64,000 bases of DNA from Streptomyces sp. NBC_00510 (lineage in GTDB: Bacteria; Actinomycetota; Actinomycetes; Streptomycetales; Streptomycetaceae). The position numbers and the translations under genes were made by a program. Shown piece by piece: positions 1-8,700 of this stretch. Positions within the stretch are counted from its first letter, which is position 1. Each line of letters starts with the position of its first letter. Where the stretch lies: positions 5,792,001 through 5,856,000 of the forward strand of contig CP107851.1 in NCBI GenBank assembly GCA_036013505.1, read 5' to 3'. The notes beneath the pieces were generated by a model that was given only the letters and a program-made list of their open reading frames with translations, made no database searches and had not been told where the DNA came from.

Positions 1-975
1 GCGCTGCTCGACAGCGGCACGGAGGTGTCCGTCTACGTCCACGTGACGCAGTACATCTTCGAGAAGGAGGCCGTCGAGCACGCCGAGCGCCACCAGGGAC
101 TGCTGGAGCTGCTGCCGCGGCTGCGGCTGCTGTGCGTGTCCCGGGCGCAGGCGGACTACTACCGCAAGCAGGGCGCCGTGGACCCCGTGGTGGTCTACAA
201 CACCGTCCCCCGCGACCCCGGGGTGCGCCGTGCCCGCCCGGAGGTGTCCGCCGAGCCCCGCATCGTCATGGTCGGCACCGTGCAGGACCGCAAGGGCGCC
301 GACCTCTTCTCACGGGTGGCCGAGCGCGCCGCGCTCCTGGGCCTGCCCTGGCGCTTCAGCTGGCTGGGCCACCGCATGGGCGCGATGTCGGACCGTACGC
401 TCCTGTCCTCCCACGTCGACTGGCGAGGTGCCCTGCCGCGCCGGCGAATCCGCGAGGAGCTGGCCGAGTCGGACGTGCTCTTCCTGTCCAGCGAGGACGA
501 CCCCATGCCGCTCGCCGCCGTCGAGGCCGTGCAGCAGCGCCTGCGGGTCGTCAGCCACCACGGCATCGGCACGCACGAGATCCTCTCCGGCGTGCGCGGC
601 TACCGCGGTTTCCCCGAGTACACGCCGGAATCGGCCCTCGCGGCGATCGCCGACGTGCTCGGCGACGAAGTCGAGGAAACGGGGTACACGGAGGTCCAGG
701 AACTGTTCGACATCACCCGGTTCGGAGAGCGGATGGACCTCGCGTTGGGGCTGACGGGCACGGACGGCCCGGCCGCCCCGCCCGGTGATCCGCTGCCCAC
801 CGTGCCCGCGATGACGGACCGGACCCCCGCCGCCCACCTCGCGCACGTCAGGAAACTGGCCGGCGCGGGCCGGACCGCGGACGCCCTCGCCTACGGTGCC
901 CGTGTACTCCGCAACCATCCGATCCTGGAGCTCGACCGGACCCTGGCCGAGCTCCGCGAGCGCACCCGGGAGTGA
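1..975 (+). CDS. GT-B fold glycosyltransferase (GT4-like), 5' end missing
   Basis: The reading frame is open from base 1, so the true start lies outside the window; 324 residues are visible. A C-terminal GT-B nucleotide-sugar domain is suggested by VMVGTVQDRKGADLF (about residues 89-103 of the visible part), the usual opening of a glycosyltransferase group 1 domain, and by EDDPMPLAAVEAV (about 166-178), the EX7E-like donor-binding segment. The last 60 or so residues form an Ala/Arg-rich helical tail. By family it should move a sugar from a nucleotide donor to a surface polymer at the cytoplasmic face of the membrane. It heads a run of glycan genes. It ends with TGA at 973-975, seven bases before the proposed start of the acyltransferase, which continues in the same frame. 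Substrate unknown. Confidence 0.8.
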   Translation, partial: ALLDSGTEVSVYVHVTQYIFEKEAVEHAERHQGLLELLPRLRLLCVSRAQADYYRKQGAVDPVVVYNTVPRDPGVRRARPEVSAEPRIVMVGTVQDRKGADLFSRVAERAALLGLPWRFSWLGHRMGAMSDRTLLSSHVDWRGALPRRRIREELAESDVLFLSSEDDPMPLAAVEAVQQRLRVVSHHGIGTHEILSGVRGYRGFPEYTPESALAAIADVLGDEVEETGYTEVQELFDITRFGERMDLALGLTGTDGPAAPPGDPLPTVPAMTDRTPAAHLAHVRKLAGAGRTADALAYGARVLRNHPILELDRTLAELRERTRE

Positions 976-981
976 CCGCCG

Positions 982-2097
982 ATCTCCGCCCAGACGACCA
1001 CCGCCGCCCCCGCCCTCACCACCGGTCACGCGACCGGGACGGGCGAGGCGCCCACCGCGCCCGCCGCCCGGCCGCGTGAGCACAGATACGACATCGACCT
1101 GCTGCGCGTCCTGTGCTCCATCGGTGTCATCGTCTGCCACGCCGCCGGCCAGCTCCTCAACGCCGTGGGCCGCGAGCCCTCCGGCGGCCGGCCCGTCTAC
1201 TGGACCGGGCTCGTCTCGGACGGGCTGACCCGGTGCGCGGTGCCGCTGTTCTTCGCGATCGCCGGCTGGGTCGTGCTGGTCGGCGCGACCCCCCGGGACG
1301 GCACGCAGGTCCGCGGACGGCTGACCCGCATCGTGGTGCCGATGGGCGTGTGGACCGCCGCGTACCTCGCCTGGGACTGGATCCGGGACACCAACTCCCG
1401 TCCCACGCAGCGGCTGGCCTTCGAGTCGCTGTTCGGCTCGATCCAGCCCGCGTACCACCTCTGGTACCTGTACGCCTACGTGCCGGTGATCCTGCTGCTC
1501 TCGCTCGCCGCGCTGATCAAGGCGGGGAAGCGGCCCTGGGGCCTGGGCGTGCTGCTCGTCCTGCTGGCCGTCGCGCCGACCTTCATGGGCGACCTCGGCA
1601 AGGTCCTCCACGTGAACCTGCCCGACTTCGAGTGGAACCTGTCCCCGTACCAGGTCGCGTACGCCGCCGCCGGGTCCGCGCTGCTCGCGCTGCCGCTCGC
1701 GGCCACCACCGGCCGCCGCCGGCGGCTGAGGTGGCTGGCGGCAGGGGTCTGCGCGTGGGCGGCGGTGGTCGCGTACGAGCACTGGGTGCACTACCCCTCG
1801 CCCTACGCGGGCCTCGCCGTGCCGTTCCTGGGGGGCGCGCTGGTGATGGCCCTCAACCGGATCAGCATCCCGGAGCGCTTGCGCCCGCTGGTGTCCCGGC
1901 TCGGCGGTGCGGCCTTCGGCGCCTACCTGGTGCACCTGATGTTCCTGCGGGCGCTCGCCCCGCACCTCGTCTCCGCCGACGCTGGCTGGCCGGGCGCCGT
2001 CCTCATGATCACGCTGCTCGTGACGGGGACCGTGGTGCTCTCCTTCGCCGCCAGCCTGCTGTGGACGCTCCTGCGGCTCAACCGCTGGCTGGGCTGA
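982..2097 (+). CDS. Acyltransferase 3 family membrane protein (probable ATC start)
   Basis: Acyltransferase-3 proteins are polytopic enzymes that O-acylate sugars of surface polymers. The coding signal starts far upstream of the first ATG/GTG in frame (GTG at 1165): at 1087-1146 the frame reads YDIDLLRVLCSIGVIVCHAA, the standard N-terminal helix with the catalytic-type His, and GC3 stays above 90% back to about 982. No ATG, GTG or TTG precedes this after the upstream stop at 973-975. I therefore place the start at ATC 982, nine bases after GGGAG (968-972), giving 371 residues, normal for the family. About ten membrane segments follow, including the Trp/Tyr-rich HLWYLYAYVPVILLL. A single-base change of ATG, a sequencing error, or translational reinitiation are alternatives. 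Confidence 0.85.
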   Translation: MSAQTTTAAPALTTGHATGTGEAPTAPAARPREHRYDIDLLRVLCSIGVIVCHAAGQLLNAVGREPSGGRPVYWTGLVSDGLTRCAVPLFFAIAGWVVLVGATPRDGTQVRGRLTRIVVPMGVWTAAYLAWDWIRDTNSRPTQRLAFESLFGSIQPAYHLWYLYAYVPVILLLSLAALIKAGKRPWGLGVLLVLLAVAPTFMGDLGKVLHVNLPDFEWNLSPYQVAYAAAGSALLALPLAATTGRRRRLRWLAAGVCAWAAVVAYEHWVHYPSPYAGLAVPFLGGALVMALNRISIPERLRPLVSRLGGAAFGAYLVHLMFLRALAPHLVSADAGWPGAVLMITLLVTGTVVLSFAASLLWTLLRLNRWLG

Positions 2098-2123
2098 CCC
2101 CCGGGGGCACCGGAGCACATGAC

Positions 2124-2158
2124 GGAGGGGCGCCGTGTCGCTGACACGGCGCCCCTCC
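2124..2158. terminator. Bidirectional hairpin terminator
   Basis: A perfect 16-bp inverted repeat (2124-2139 and 2143-2158) with a 3-nt loop lies between the convergent acyltransferase and GT8-fusion genes. It can serve both strands. Confidence 0.85.
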
Positions 2159-2183
2159 TGAAGGACCGGTTCCCCGGGGAGGC

Positions 2184-4502
2184 TCAGCCGAGGACGGTCT
2201 TCAGCTTCGCCACGTTGTCCTGCGTCACCTTCCACAGCGCCTCCTGGCGCCCGTGGACGTCGGCGACGGTCGCCGACAGGTTGTCCAGGATGCCGATGGA
2301 GCGCTCCGCGAGAATCGCGCCGAGGTTCCGGTCGTGGACCGAGACGCCCCACTCCGGGCGCTCGATGTCGGACAGGAAGTACGCCATCTTCGGGTGGGAG
2401 ATGAGGCTGATGATGGGCGTGCCGCAGCCGAACGGGATCATGCCCGCGTGGCCGCGCATGCCGATCACCAGCTTGGTGCGCGCGAAGGCGGTGCGCAGCT
2501 GGTCGGTGTCGAAGTCGTACATCGGCTCGACCGGCAGCGAGATGCCGTACTCACGCCTCAGGTCGAAGACGAAGCGCTCGTCGTCCAGCGCGTGGGCGGC
2601 GTAGCGCACCTCGGCGTGCTTGCCGATGGCACGGACCGCGGTGGCCATCTCCCGGAGGAAGTGGTCGTAGTCGTGGCCGAAGCGCAGCCCGGCGCGGTCG
2701 TAGGCGCAGTTGATCAGCACCGTGTCGTCCCGCTCCACCGGGTCCTGCCAGCCGGGCACCAGCTGGCGGGAGACGGTGGTCGGGCAGGGCTGGAAGAGCA
2801 CCCGGTCCTGCAGCTCCGCGGGGAGCAGCGCACGGACCTTCTCCACCGAGCCGTGGTTGCGCAGACCGAAGAACGCCGACTTGGAGACCAGCAGCCGCAG
2901 GCTCTCCTCGAAACGGCGGCGCGTGTACGACTGGCCGTCGAAGGCGTTGTAGCCCACCGCGAAGACCGCCAGCGGGACGTCGATCTTCTCCAGCAGCCGG
3001 TCCGGCACGTTCCACTGCCAGGCGCTGTTGCCGTTCGGCGAGGTGTCCGGGATGAACAGGCCGCCGCCGCCGATGACCAGGCCGCGGCGGGAGTTCACCC
3101 GCTCCAGGGCCGCCTCGTCGAACAGCTTGTGCGCGTGGATGGAGTGCCAGCCGCGGTCACCGGTGTCCGGGCCGAAGCAGAGCCGGACCGTCTCGGGCAG
3201 GATCTTGTCGCCCGCGTTGCCCTGGCGCTCCATGTAGAACGCCACGTGCGCCAGCTGCTCGGAGGGGGCGCCGGTCTCGGCCGGGCGGGCGGCGATCGCC
3301 TCCGCGCGCTCGTACGAGATCCGGCAGGCGCGGTCGCTGACGTCCGCGTTGAGGCCGGCCAGGGCGTACTCGCGGGAGGCCGTGTTGTCGCCCAGGATCC
3401 ACGCCATGTTCGCCAGCCGGCCGAAGGGGCGGGCGGCGGCCGGGGCGTGGGCGGTGGAGAGCAGCAGGTGCGCCGTGGCCTCCTCATAGCGGGAGGTCGC
3501 GGCCAGGGCCTGGCCGAGCAGCTCGTGGGAACGGCTCTCGTCGGCGGGGATGGGGGAGCGGCCGAGGATCTCCACCGCGTCCTCGTACCGGCCCTTGGCC
3601 AGGTACGCCTCGGCGACCTCGCGGACGCCGTCGTGCCGGCCCTCGCTCGCCACGAGGTGGCGGCCGAAGTGGATCAGCAGGTCCGGGTGCTTCTCGCCCC
3701 CCAGGGCCAGGAAGCGCTCGACGAAGTCCGCGTGGGTGAGGTCGTACTTCTTCCACGCGGCCTCGGCGCCCGAGTAGCCGTGCTCGCCGCCGTTCCACGG
3801 CTTGTGACGGCCGGTGAAGTGCAGGATGACGACGTCTTCCTCGTCGGGGGAACGGTCGCCGGACAGCCGCCGCTTGACGAAGTTGTAGCGCGGGTCGATC
3901 TTGACGAACTTGCCCGCGAGCAGGGCGTTGAGGATGCCCTGGTCGTGCTTGTCGAGCTCGTACGTGCCGGAGGTGCCGACGGTGTCGATCTGCGCGCAGA
4001 ACTCGTCGGTGAGGTACTCCTTCTGGATGACCAGCAGACCGCTGTTGAGCTTCGACTGGTCCAGCAGGAACTGCGGGACCGCGCCGACGCCGTGCCGCAT
4101 CCGCAGCAGCTCGCCCAGGTCGCCGAGGACGACCATGTCGGTGTCGAGCGTGATGACCGTGTCGTAGTCGCGGATCCGGAAGACGTCGAGGATGAAGTAC
4201 GCCTTGCGGATCAGGTAGTTCTCCGGGTCGCCCTTGACGAAGTCGTCGTAGCGCTCGGGGACGACACGGCGCATGACGACGCGCGGGTGCAGCTTGCGGA
4301 TCTCGGTGACCGAGGCCGGCTGCAGGTCGTCGTAGAGGACGACGAAGTCCTCGCAGAGGCCGGGGTTGGTCAGGGCCAGGCTGCGCAGCAGGGCGAGGAA
4401 GCCGGGCAGGTAGTTCTCGTCGACGTACGACGCGAAGGCGACGCGGCGCTTGCCGGTGAGCGTTTCGCTCCGGGGTGCCGGAACCGGGACAGAGGCGGTC
4501 AT
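2184..4502 (-). CDS. GT8 glycosyltransferase / TPR / polysaccharide pyruvyltransferase fusion
   Basis: This 772-residue protein joins two glycan enzymes. Residues 18-245 are a GT8 domain: the metal-binding DTD is at 120-122 (VITLDTDMVV) and HFTGRHKPW at 228-236 matches the family's HxxGxxKPW. Residues 265-400 are helical TPR-like repeats. Residues 415-772 look like a polysaccharide pyruvyltransferase, with GNAGDKI near 428-434, VIGGGGLFIPD near 476-486, and VIGMRGHAGMIPFGCGTPII near 679-698. By family the first half transfers a sugar and the second adds a pyruvate ketal or is a non-catalytic relative. The ATG overlaps the GT29 stop (ATGA at 4499-4502), so the two are translationally coupled. 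No signal peptide or membrane segment is seen, so it is cytoplasmic. Confidence 0.85.
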   Translation of the reverse strand: MTASVPVPAPRSETLTGKRRVAFASYVDENYLPGFLALLRSLALTNPGLCEDFVVLYDDLQPASVTEIRKLHPRVVMRRVVPERYDDFVKGDPENYLIRKAYFILDVFRIRDYDTVITLDTDMVVLGDLGELLRMRHGVGAVPQFLLDQSKLNSGLLVIQKEYLTDEFCAQIDTVGTSGTYELDKHDQGILNALLAGKFVKIDPRYNFVKRRLSGDRSPDEEDVVILHFTGRHKPWNGGEHGYSGAEAAWKKYDLTHADFVERFLALGGEKHPDLLIHFGRHLVASEGRHDGVREVAEAYLAKGRYEDAVEILGRSPIPADESRSHELLGQALAATSRYEEATAHLLLSTAHAPAAARPFGRLANMAWILGDNTASREYALAGLNADVSDRACRISYERAEAIAARPAETGAPSEQLAHVAFYMERQGNAGDKILPETVRLCFGPDTGDRGWHSIHAHKLFDEAALERVNSRRGLVIGGGGLFIPDTSPNGNSAWQWNVPDRLLEKIDVPLAVFAVGYNAFDGQSYTRRRFEESLRLLVSKSAFFGLRNHGSVEKVRALLPAELQDRVLFQPCPTTVSRQLVPGWQDPVERDDTVLINCAYDRAGLRFGHDYDHFLREMATAVRAIGKHAEVRYAAHALDDERFVFDLRREYGISLPVEPMYDFDTDQLRTAFARTKLVIGMRGHAGMIPFGCGTPIISLISHPKMAYFLSDIERPEWGVSVHDRNLGAILAERSIGILDNLSATVADVHGRQEALWKVTQDNVAKLKTVLG

Positions 4503-5968
4503 CGGAGCGATATCCTCATTTCAGTGACGTCCTGGGCGCGGGCCATGACCCAGTCCTTCTCGTCCGCGTAACCGTGCGCGGTGGCGATCGGGAGCTTCAT
4601 CGCTTCCTGCAGGCGGTAGGCACCGCTGTCGTAGAAGTCGAACCCGATGAGGTCGATCTTCGGGTTGACGTCCAGGAAGTCCAGCAGCCACAGCATGTTG
4701 AAACCGCTGGTGGGGATGGACGGCATCACGTCCTCGCCGATCCTGCCGATCTCGCGCACCGGCCAGCGCAGCGTGCGGTCGCCGACGTAGCGCTGGGCCC
4801 CGGGGACCAGACGGCGGCGGACCGAGTTGCGCCACTGGTGGTGGCTGCCGCTGAAGACCAGTCGCGTCTGGACCTTCTTGTCCCAGTTGAAGTTGTGCAG
4901 GTGGATCGTCGCGTGGATGTCGGTCTTGGTGCCGGTGGCGGCCGCCTCGATCCGGTACGAGTTGAAGCGGACGACGAGGTCGTAGGAGTCGATCTCCTGA
5001 CCCATCGTGCTGGAGCCCACCCGCTGGGAGTTGGCGACCAGGCAGATCGTCTTCCCCGCGATCAGGTTGCGGAAGTCGCTGAGGCCGACCATCTCGGAAC
5101 CGGTCAGCGCCGGGTCCGGGATCGGGTCCAGGTCGCGCAGCCGGCGGTCGTCGGCGTACAGCTCGAGCAGCCGGGTCGAGCCGGCCAGCCGGCCGCGGTC
5201 CCGCTCCAGACGGAGGTTCACGTAGTCGGTCAGCGCCGCGCGCACCGAGGTGGCGGAATCGTCCTGCTCGCTCATCCCGACGAGCGCGGCCACGAGCCGG
5301 GGCTCGGCGCGCTCCCAGTCGCCGGCGTCCTTGAGGGCCAGGCCCTCCGCCCACAGCTCGGTCTCCGGGACGCCCGCGAACTCACGGGAGCCGGGGGACT
5401 CCTTCTGGAGCAGCTGGAGCGTCTGCGCGAGGCGCTCGCCGCTCTCCTGCAGCTTGGTGATGCGGCCCGCGACGTTGAGGTCGTCCTTGGGGGTCAGCGC
5501 CAGGAAGCGCTCGTACGCGGCGATGGTGGCGGCGTCGTCGCCGATCGCGTCCATCAGGCGCGCCCGCAGGCGCCAGCCGGCCCGGGACTGCTTGCGGACG
5601 CCGAGGACCGTCTCGGTGATGCGCATCGCGAGCCGCAGCTCGTCGGCGCCCCGCACGTCCACGGCCTTGTTGCCCACCTCGAGCAGGGCGTCGAAGACCT
5701 CGGGGTTCGACTTCGGCCAGGTGCTCTTCCCGCCGGTGAGCGCGGCGGCGTCACCCGGATCGGTCATCGCGGCGGCGTACCGGGCCAGCAGTTCCCGGAT
5801 CGCCTCGGCGAGCTGGCCCTTTTTCCAGTCCAGGTTCTTGGCGAGCTTGCCGCCGTGGACGGCACAGGACCGGACGCACTCGGCCACGGAAACCGAAGCG
5901 ATCGGAATATCCGCGCCCGCGGAGTTGTCCAATCTTTTCTCGAGCCATCCAGCCCGGAACTTGACCAT
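4499..5968 (-). CDS. GT29 (sialyltransferase-fold) glycosyltransferase with helical N-terminal half
   Basis: 489 residues. The N-terminal 290 residues are helical and TPR-like. Residues about 301-475 carry the GT29 layout: GKTICLVANS at 305-314 followed by DLVVRFNSYRI at 330-340, which resembles the L-sialylmotif, then PTSGFNMLWLLDFL at 419-432 and LIGFDFYDSG at 440-449, resembling the S-motif region, and a late His (AHGYADEKDW, 464-473) where the VS-type catalytic His would be. GT29 enzymes use CMP-activated nine-carbon sugars, or related keto-sugars, as donors. The gene is first in a two-gene operon with the GT8 fusion and is divergent from the GT2 gene. Donor identity is inferred only from the fold. 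Confidence 0.8.
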   Translation of the reverse strand: MVKFRAGWLEKRLDNSAGADIPIASVSVAECVRSCAVHGGKLAKNLDWKKGQLAEAIRELLARYAAAMTDPGDAAALTGGKSTWPKSNPEVFDALLEVGNKAVDVRGADELRLAMRITETVLGVRKQSRAGWRLRARLMDAIGDDAATIAAYERFLALTPKDDLNVAGRITKLQESGERLAQTLQLLQKESPGSREFAGVPETELWAEGLALKDAGDWERAEPRLVAALVGMSEQDDSATSVRAALTDYVNLRLERDRGRLAGSTRLLELYADDRRLRDLDPIPDPALTGSEMVGLSDFRNLIAGKTICLVANSQRVGSSTMGQEIDSYDLVVRFNSYRIEAAATGTKTDIHATIHLHNFNWDKKVQTRLVFSGSHHQWRNSVRRRLVPGAQRYVGDRTLRWPVREIGRIGEDVMPSIPTSGFNMLWLLDFLDVNPKIDLIGFDFYDSGAYRLQEAMKLPIATAHGYADEKDWVMARAQDVTEMRISLR

Positions 5969-6340
5969 GCTGCTCCCAACAATGACACGGCCGCTGGGGA
6001 GAACTGCATGGGTTTCCCGCGCGGATCAACAGACGCCGCCCGGGCACCTCGACGCACATGGACACGCGTACGGCACATGGGGCGGAGGAGATCACCATAG
6101 GGAGTGGATATGACGTTCAAGTGAACGAGGATCTAAGCGGATGCGAACGGGGAAGGCGGCGGTCGGGAGGCGTCGCGGGCGGCACGGGGAAAATCGGGAG
6201 TTCGTAGTCCGTATTCCTTGCGTTCACCTTGCCGAAGCATTCCCGACGCCCCGTCTGGATCTAGTCCGATACGCTTGTCCTCCGGCACCGTCCGGGGGGC
6301 CGGAGTCCGTGGCCCGCGTCGAGATCGTCTGGATTCCCAG
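5969..6340. promoter_or_regulatory. Divergent promoter region of the glycan cluster, with a palindrome
   Basis: 372 bp without a gene between the GT29 gene and the GT2 gene. CGTTCA-AG-TGAACG at 6114-6127 is a 6-bp inverted repeat with a 2-nt spacer and is a candidate operator. TACGCT at 6270-6275 is a possible -10 for the GT2 gene, giving a leader of about 60 nt. I see no convincing -35 and no small ORF with coding bias here. Confidence 0.45.
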
Positions 6341-7309
6341 GTGCCCAAACTTTCGGTAATCGTCCCCTTCCGCAATATTCAGCCGTACGCGCACGACATG
6401 TTGTGCGGGCTGGCCAACAACGCGGGGGCGGACACCGAGTTCATCCTCGTCGACGATCACTCGACGGACGGCACCCCGGAGATCCTGGCCCACTGGGAGC
6501 GCCGGCTGCCGGGCATGAGGGTGATCCGGCACGAGCAGAACAAGGGCGTCGCCCAGTCCCGCAACAGCGGACTGGACGCGGCCGGCGGGACGTACGTGAC
6601 CTTCCTGGACGGCGACGACTGGTACGCCCGTGGCTACCTCGACGAGCTCGTCGCCGGCATCGAGCGGCTGGACTGCGACTTCGTGCGCACCGGGCACGTC
6701 AAGACCACCGGCACCGAGCGGGTCGTGCACCGCCCCCCTGCCAGGCGCTGGGACGCCGTGCTCGACCCGCGCGACGCGATCACGCCCTCGCACGTGTCGA
6801 CCATGGTCGACTACCCCTTCGTCTGGGCCGGGATCTACCACCGCCGGCTCTTCGAGGACGGCGGCATGCGCTACAGCACCAGCCTGCGGACCGCGGAGGA
6901 CCGCGAGTGGGTCTGGCGGCTGCACCTGACGGCCCGGTCCTTCGCGGTGATCCGCCCGGTCGGGGTCTTCTACCGGCGCGGGGTCAGCGACTCGCTCACC
7001 CAGATCAGCGACGGCCGGCAGCTGGACTTCATACCCGCCCACGACGCGATACTCGACGACGTGCTCGCCGACCGCGAGGCCGAGCGCTTCCTGCCCAAGA
7101 TCGTCCGCACCTACTGCGCGCTGATCGCCTTCCACATGTCCAACGTGCGGCGCTACGACGCCGGGACCGGCAGGCAGCTCAAGCGGCAGTCCGCCGTGGC
7201 CCTGGCCCGCATGCCGCAGGAAGTGCTGGACCGGACCCTCGCCGAGATGGACGTCCAGCGCGCGCACGTGCTCCAGCGGCTGCGCGCCGACGCGCGGAAG
7301 GCGGCCTGA
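6341..7309 (+). CDS. GT2 family glycosyltransferase
   Basis: GT-A inverting glycosyltransferase, 322 residues from GTG 6341. That start puts the classic family opening KLSVIVPFRN at residues 3-12; a longer open frame to 6218 lacks coding character. FILVDDHSTDGT (about 31-42) is the nucleotide-binding Asp region and FLDGDDWY (about 89-96) carries the metal-binding DxD. The C-terminal third is variable and Arg-rich. It should add a sugar to a growing surface glycan in the cytoplasm. No strong ribosome site precedes GTG; GAGATCG at 6320-6326 is too far upstream. It is followed after two bases by the polysialyltransferase-like gene, so the two form one operon transcribed away from GT29. Confidence 0.85.
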   Translation: MPKLSVIVPFRNIQPYAHDMLCGLANNAGADTEFILVDDHSTDGTPEILAHWERRLPGMRVIRHEQNKGVAQSRNSGLDAAGGTYVTFLDGDDWYARGYLDELVAGIERLDCDFVRTGHVKTTGTERVVHRPPARRWDAVLDPRDAITPSHVSTMVDYPFVWAGIYHRRLFEDGGMRYSTSLRTAEDREWVWRLHLTARSFAVIRPVGVFYRRGVSDSLTQISDGRQLDFIPAHDAILDDVLADREAERFLPKIVRTYCALIAFHMSNVRRYDAGTGRQLKRQSAVALARMPQEVLDRTLAEMDVQRAHVLQRLRADARKAA

Positions 7310-7311
7310 CG

Positions 7312-8697
7312 ATGACCCTGCCGACGGCCGAACGGGCTGAGGAGAGCATGAACCACGACCGGGCCCAGATCTTCGAGGTCTCGACCCTCTACGGCGCCGC
7401 GACCCTCGCCGCCGCCCTGGACGCAGGCGCCTTCGGGCCCCGTACCGGGACCCGGCGCATCCTGCTGGTGAGCAACAACGCCCCGGTCCCCGAGACGGTC
7501 GTCCAGCTCTCAGACATGCACGGGTACCAGCGGATCGTCACCCGCTTCGACGAGGTCGTCTCGTGGAACGAGGTGATCCACCCGCACCGGCCCTCCAAGT
7601 GGGCCCCGTTGGAGGACGAGAGCTCCATCTGGCAGCGGCTGTTCCGGCACTCCTGGGGCCTGGGTGACGTCCCCGTCGAGCTCGTGGTGGAGTCCATCCA
7701 GGTCAACCCGGCACGCGCGCTCGCCACGATCTTCGCCGAGAGCGCCGTCCACGTGTACGCGGACGGCCTGATGAGCTACGGGCCCACCCGTGAGAAGCTG
7801 CCGGGCCCCCTCGGCAACCGCGTCCAGCGGGTCCTCCACCTCGACCTGGTCCCCGGACTGCGTCCGCTGCTGCTGGCGGAGACCGGCGCGGAGCCCGAAC
7901 TCGTCCCCGACGACGCCTTCAGGGCCGTGCTCAAGGAGATCGCCGTCGAGGCGGCGGACGACCCCCGGCTCACCGCCCTCGCCCAGGACCCGCCGACCGC
8001 GGTGCTGCTCGGCCAGTACCTCGCCGCCCTGCGCATCCTCACCCCGCAGGAGGAGGAGGAGCTCCACGTCACCATGGTGCGCGGCGCGATCGCCGCGGGT
8101 CACCGCTCGATCGTCTTCAAGCCCCACCCCACGGCGCCGGCCGGCTACTCCAAGGCGATGGAGGAGGCCGCGGCGGCCGAGGGCGCGCGGCTGCGCGTCC
8201 TGGACGGCCCGCTGCTGGCCGAGACGCTGTACGAGGTCTGCCGGCCGGAGCTGGTCGTCGGCTGCTTCTCCACCGCGATGCTCACCGCGAGCGCCTACTA
8301 CGACGTCGCGATCGCGCGGGCCGGGACCCGTCTGGTGCTGGACCGGCTCACGCCGTACCAGAACAGCAACCGCGTCCCGCTGACCATCGTCGACCACCTC
8401 GTGCCCGACGTCGCCGGCCCGGGTGCCCAGGGCGGGGCCGCCGCGGAACTCGCCCCGCTCGTGCGGGCCGTGGGCTTCTGCATGCAGCCCAGGATGCACC
8501 CCGGGCTGCGCGAGGAGACCGCGGCGTGGCTGCGGGACCACCTCGGCCCGGACACCGAGTACTACTTCCGGCGCCGCCGCCTCACCTCGCTCGGGCTGCC
8601 CGGCGGCGGCCCGCTCAGCGCCGCCCAGCGGCTGCGCGGCAACACCACCGTGCGCCGCATGGCGCGCGTGGCCCGCCGCCTCCGGTCCCGCCGTTAG
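7312..8697 (+). CDS. Polysialyltransferase-like glycosyltransferase
   Basis: 461 residues from ATG 7312; an alternative in-frame ATG at 7348 follows GGAG closely. The protein resembles the alpha-2,8-polysialyltransferase family of bacterial capsule genes: a GT-B-like layout with FKPHPTAP near residues 269-276, which contains the family's essential HP motif, and VGCFSTAMLTA near 314-324, the conserved Ser/Thr donor-binding segment. In capsule systems such enzymes extend polymers of CMP-activated sialic acid or related sugars. Its pairing with a GT29-fold gene suggests a common nine-carbon or Kdn-like donor, though no donor-synthesis gene lies inside the window. The C-terminus is Arg-rich. The stop is only 3 bp from the convergent kinase gene. 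Confidence 0.75.
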   Translation: MTLPTAERAEESMNHDRAQIFEVSTLYGAATLAAALDAGAFGPRTGTRRILLVSNNAPVPETVVQLSDMHGYQRIVTRFDEVVSWNEVIHPHRPSKWAPLEDESSIWQRLFRHSWGLGDVPVELVVESIQVNPARALATIFAESAVHVYADGLMSYGPTREKLPGPLGNRVQRVLHLDLVPGLRPLLLAETGAEPELVPDDAFRAVLKEIAVEAADDPRLTALAQDPPTAVLLGQYLAALRILTPQEEEELHVTMVRGAIAAGHRSIVFKPHPTAPAGYSKAMEEAAAAEGARLRVLDGPLLAETLYEVCRPELVVGCFSTAMLTASAYYDVAIARAGTRLVLDRLTPYQNSNRVPLTIVDHLVPDVAGPGAQGGAAAELAPLVRAVGFCMQPRMHPGLREETAAWLRDHLGPDTEYYFRRRRLTSLGLPGGGPLSAAQRLRGNTTVRRMARVARRLRSRR

Positions 8698-8700
8698 CCG

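Noticed and set aside
310..2352. A 680-residue minus-strand frame over the glycosyltransferase and acyltransferase genes
   Set aside because: No motif, Arg/Gly-rich, and it crosses the terminator at 2124-2158.
2253..4571. A long open frame antisense to the GT8/pyruvyltransferase gene
   Set aside because: Its composition is Val/Arg/Gly/Asp-rich with no domain, and its third-position bias follows from the real gene on the other strand. It is a high-GC shadow.
6218..6340. N-terminal extension of the GT2 enzyme
   Set aside because: The 41 extra residues have no coding bias, and the family normally starts at the SVIVP strand, so GTG 6341 was chosen.
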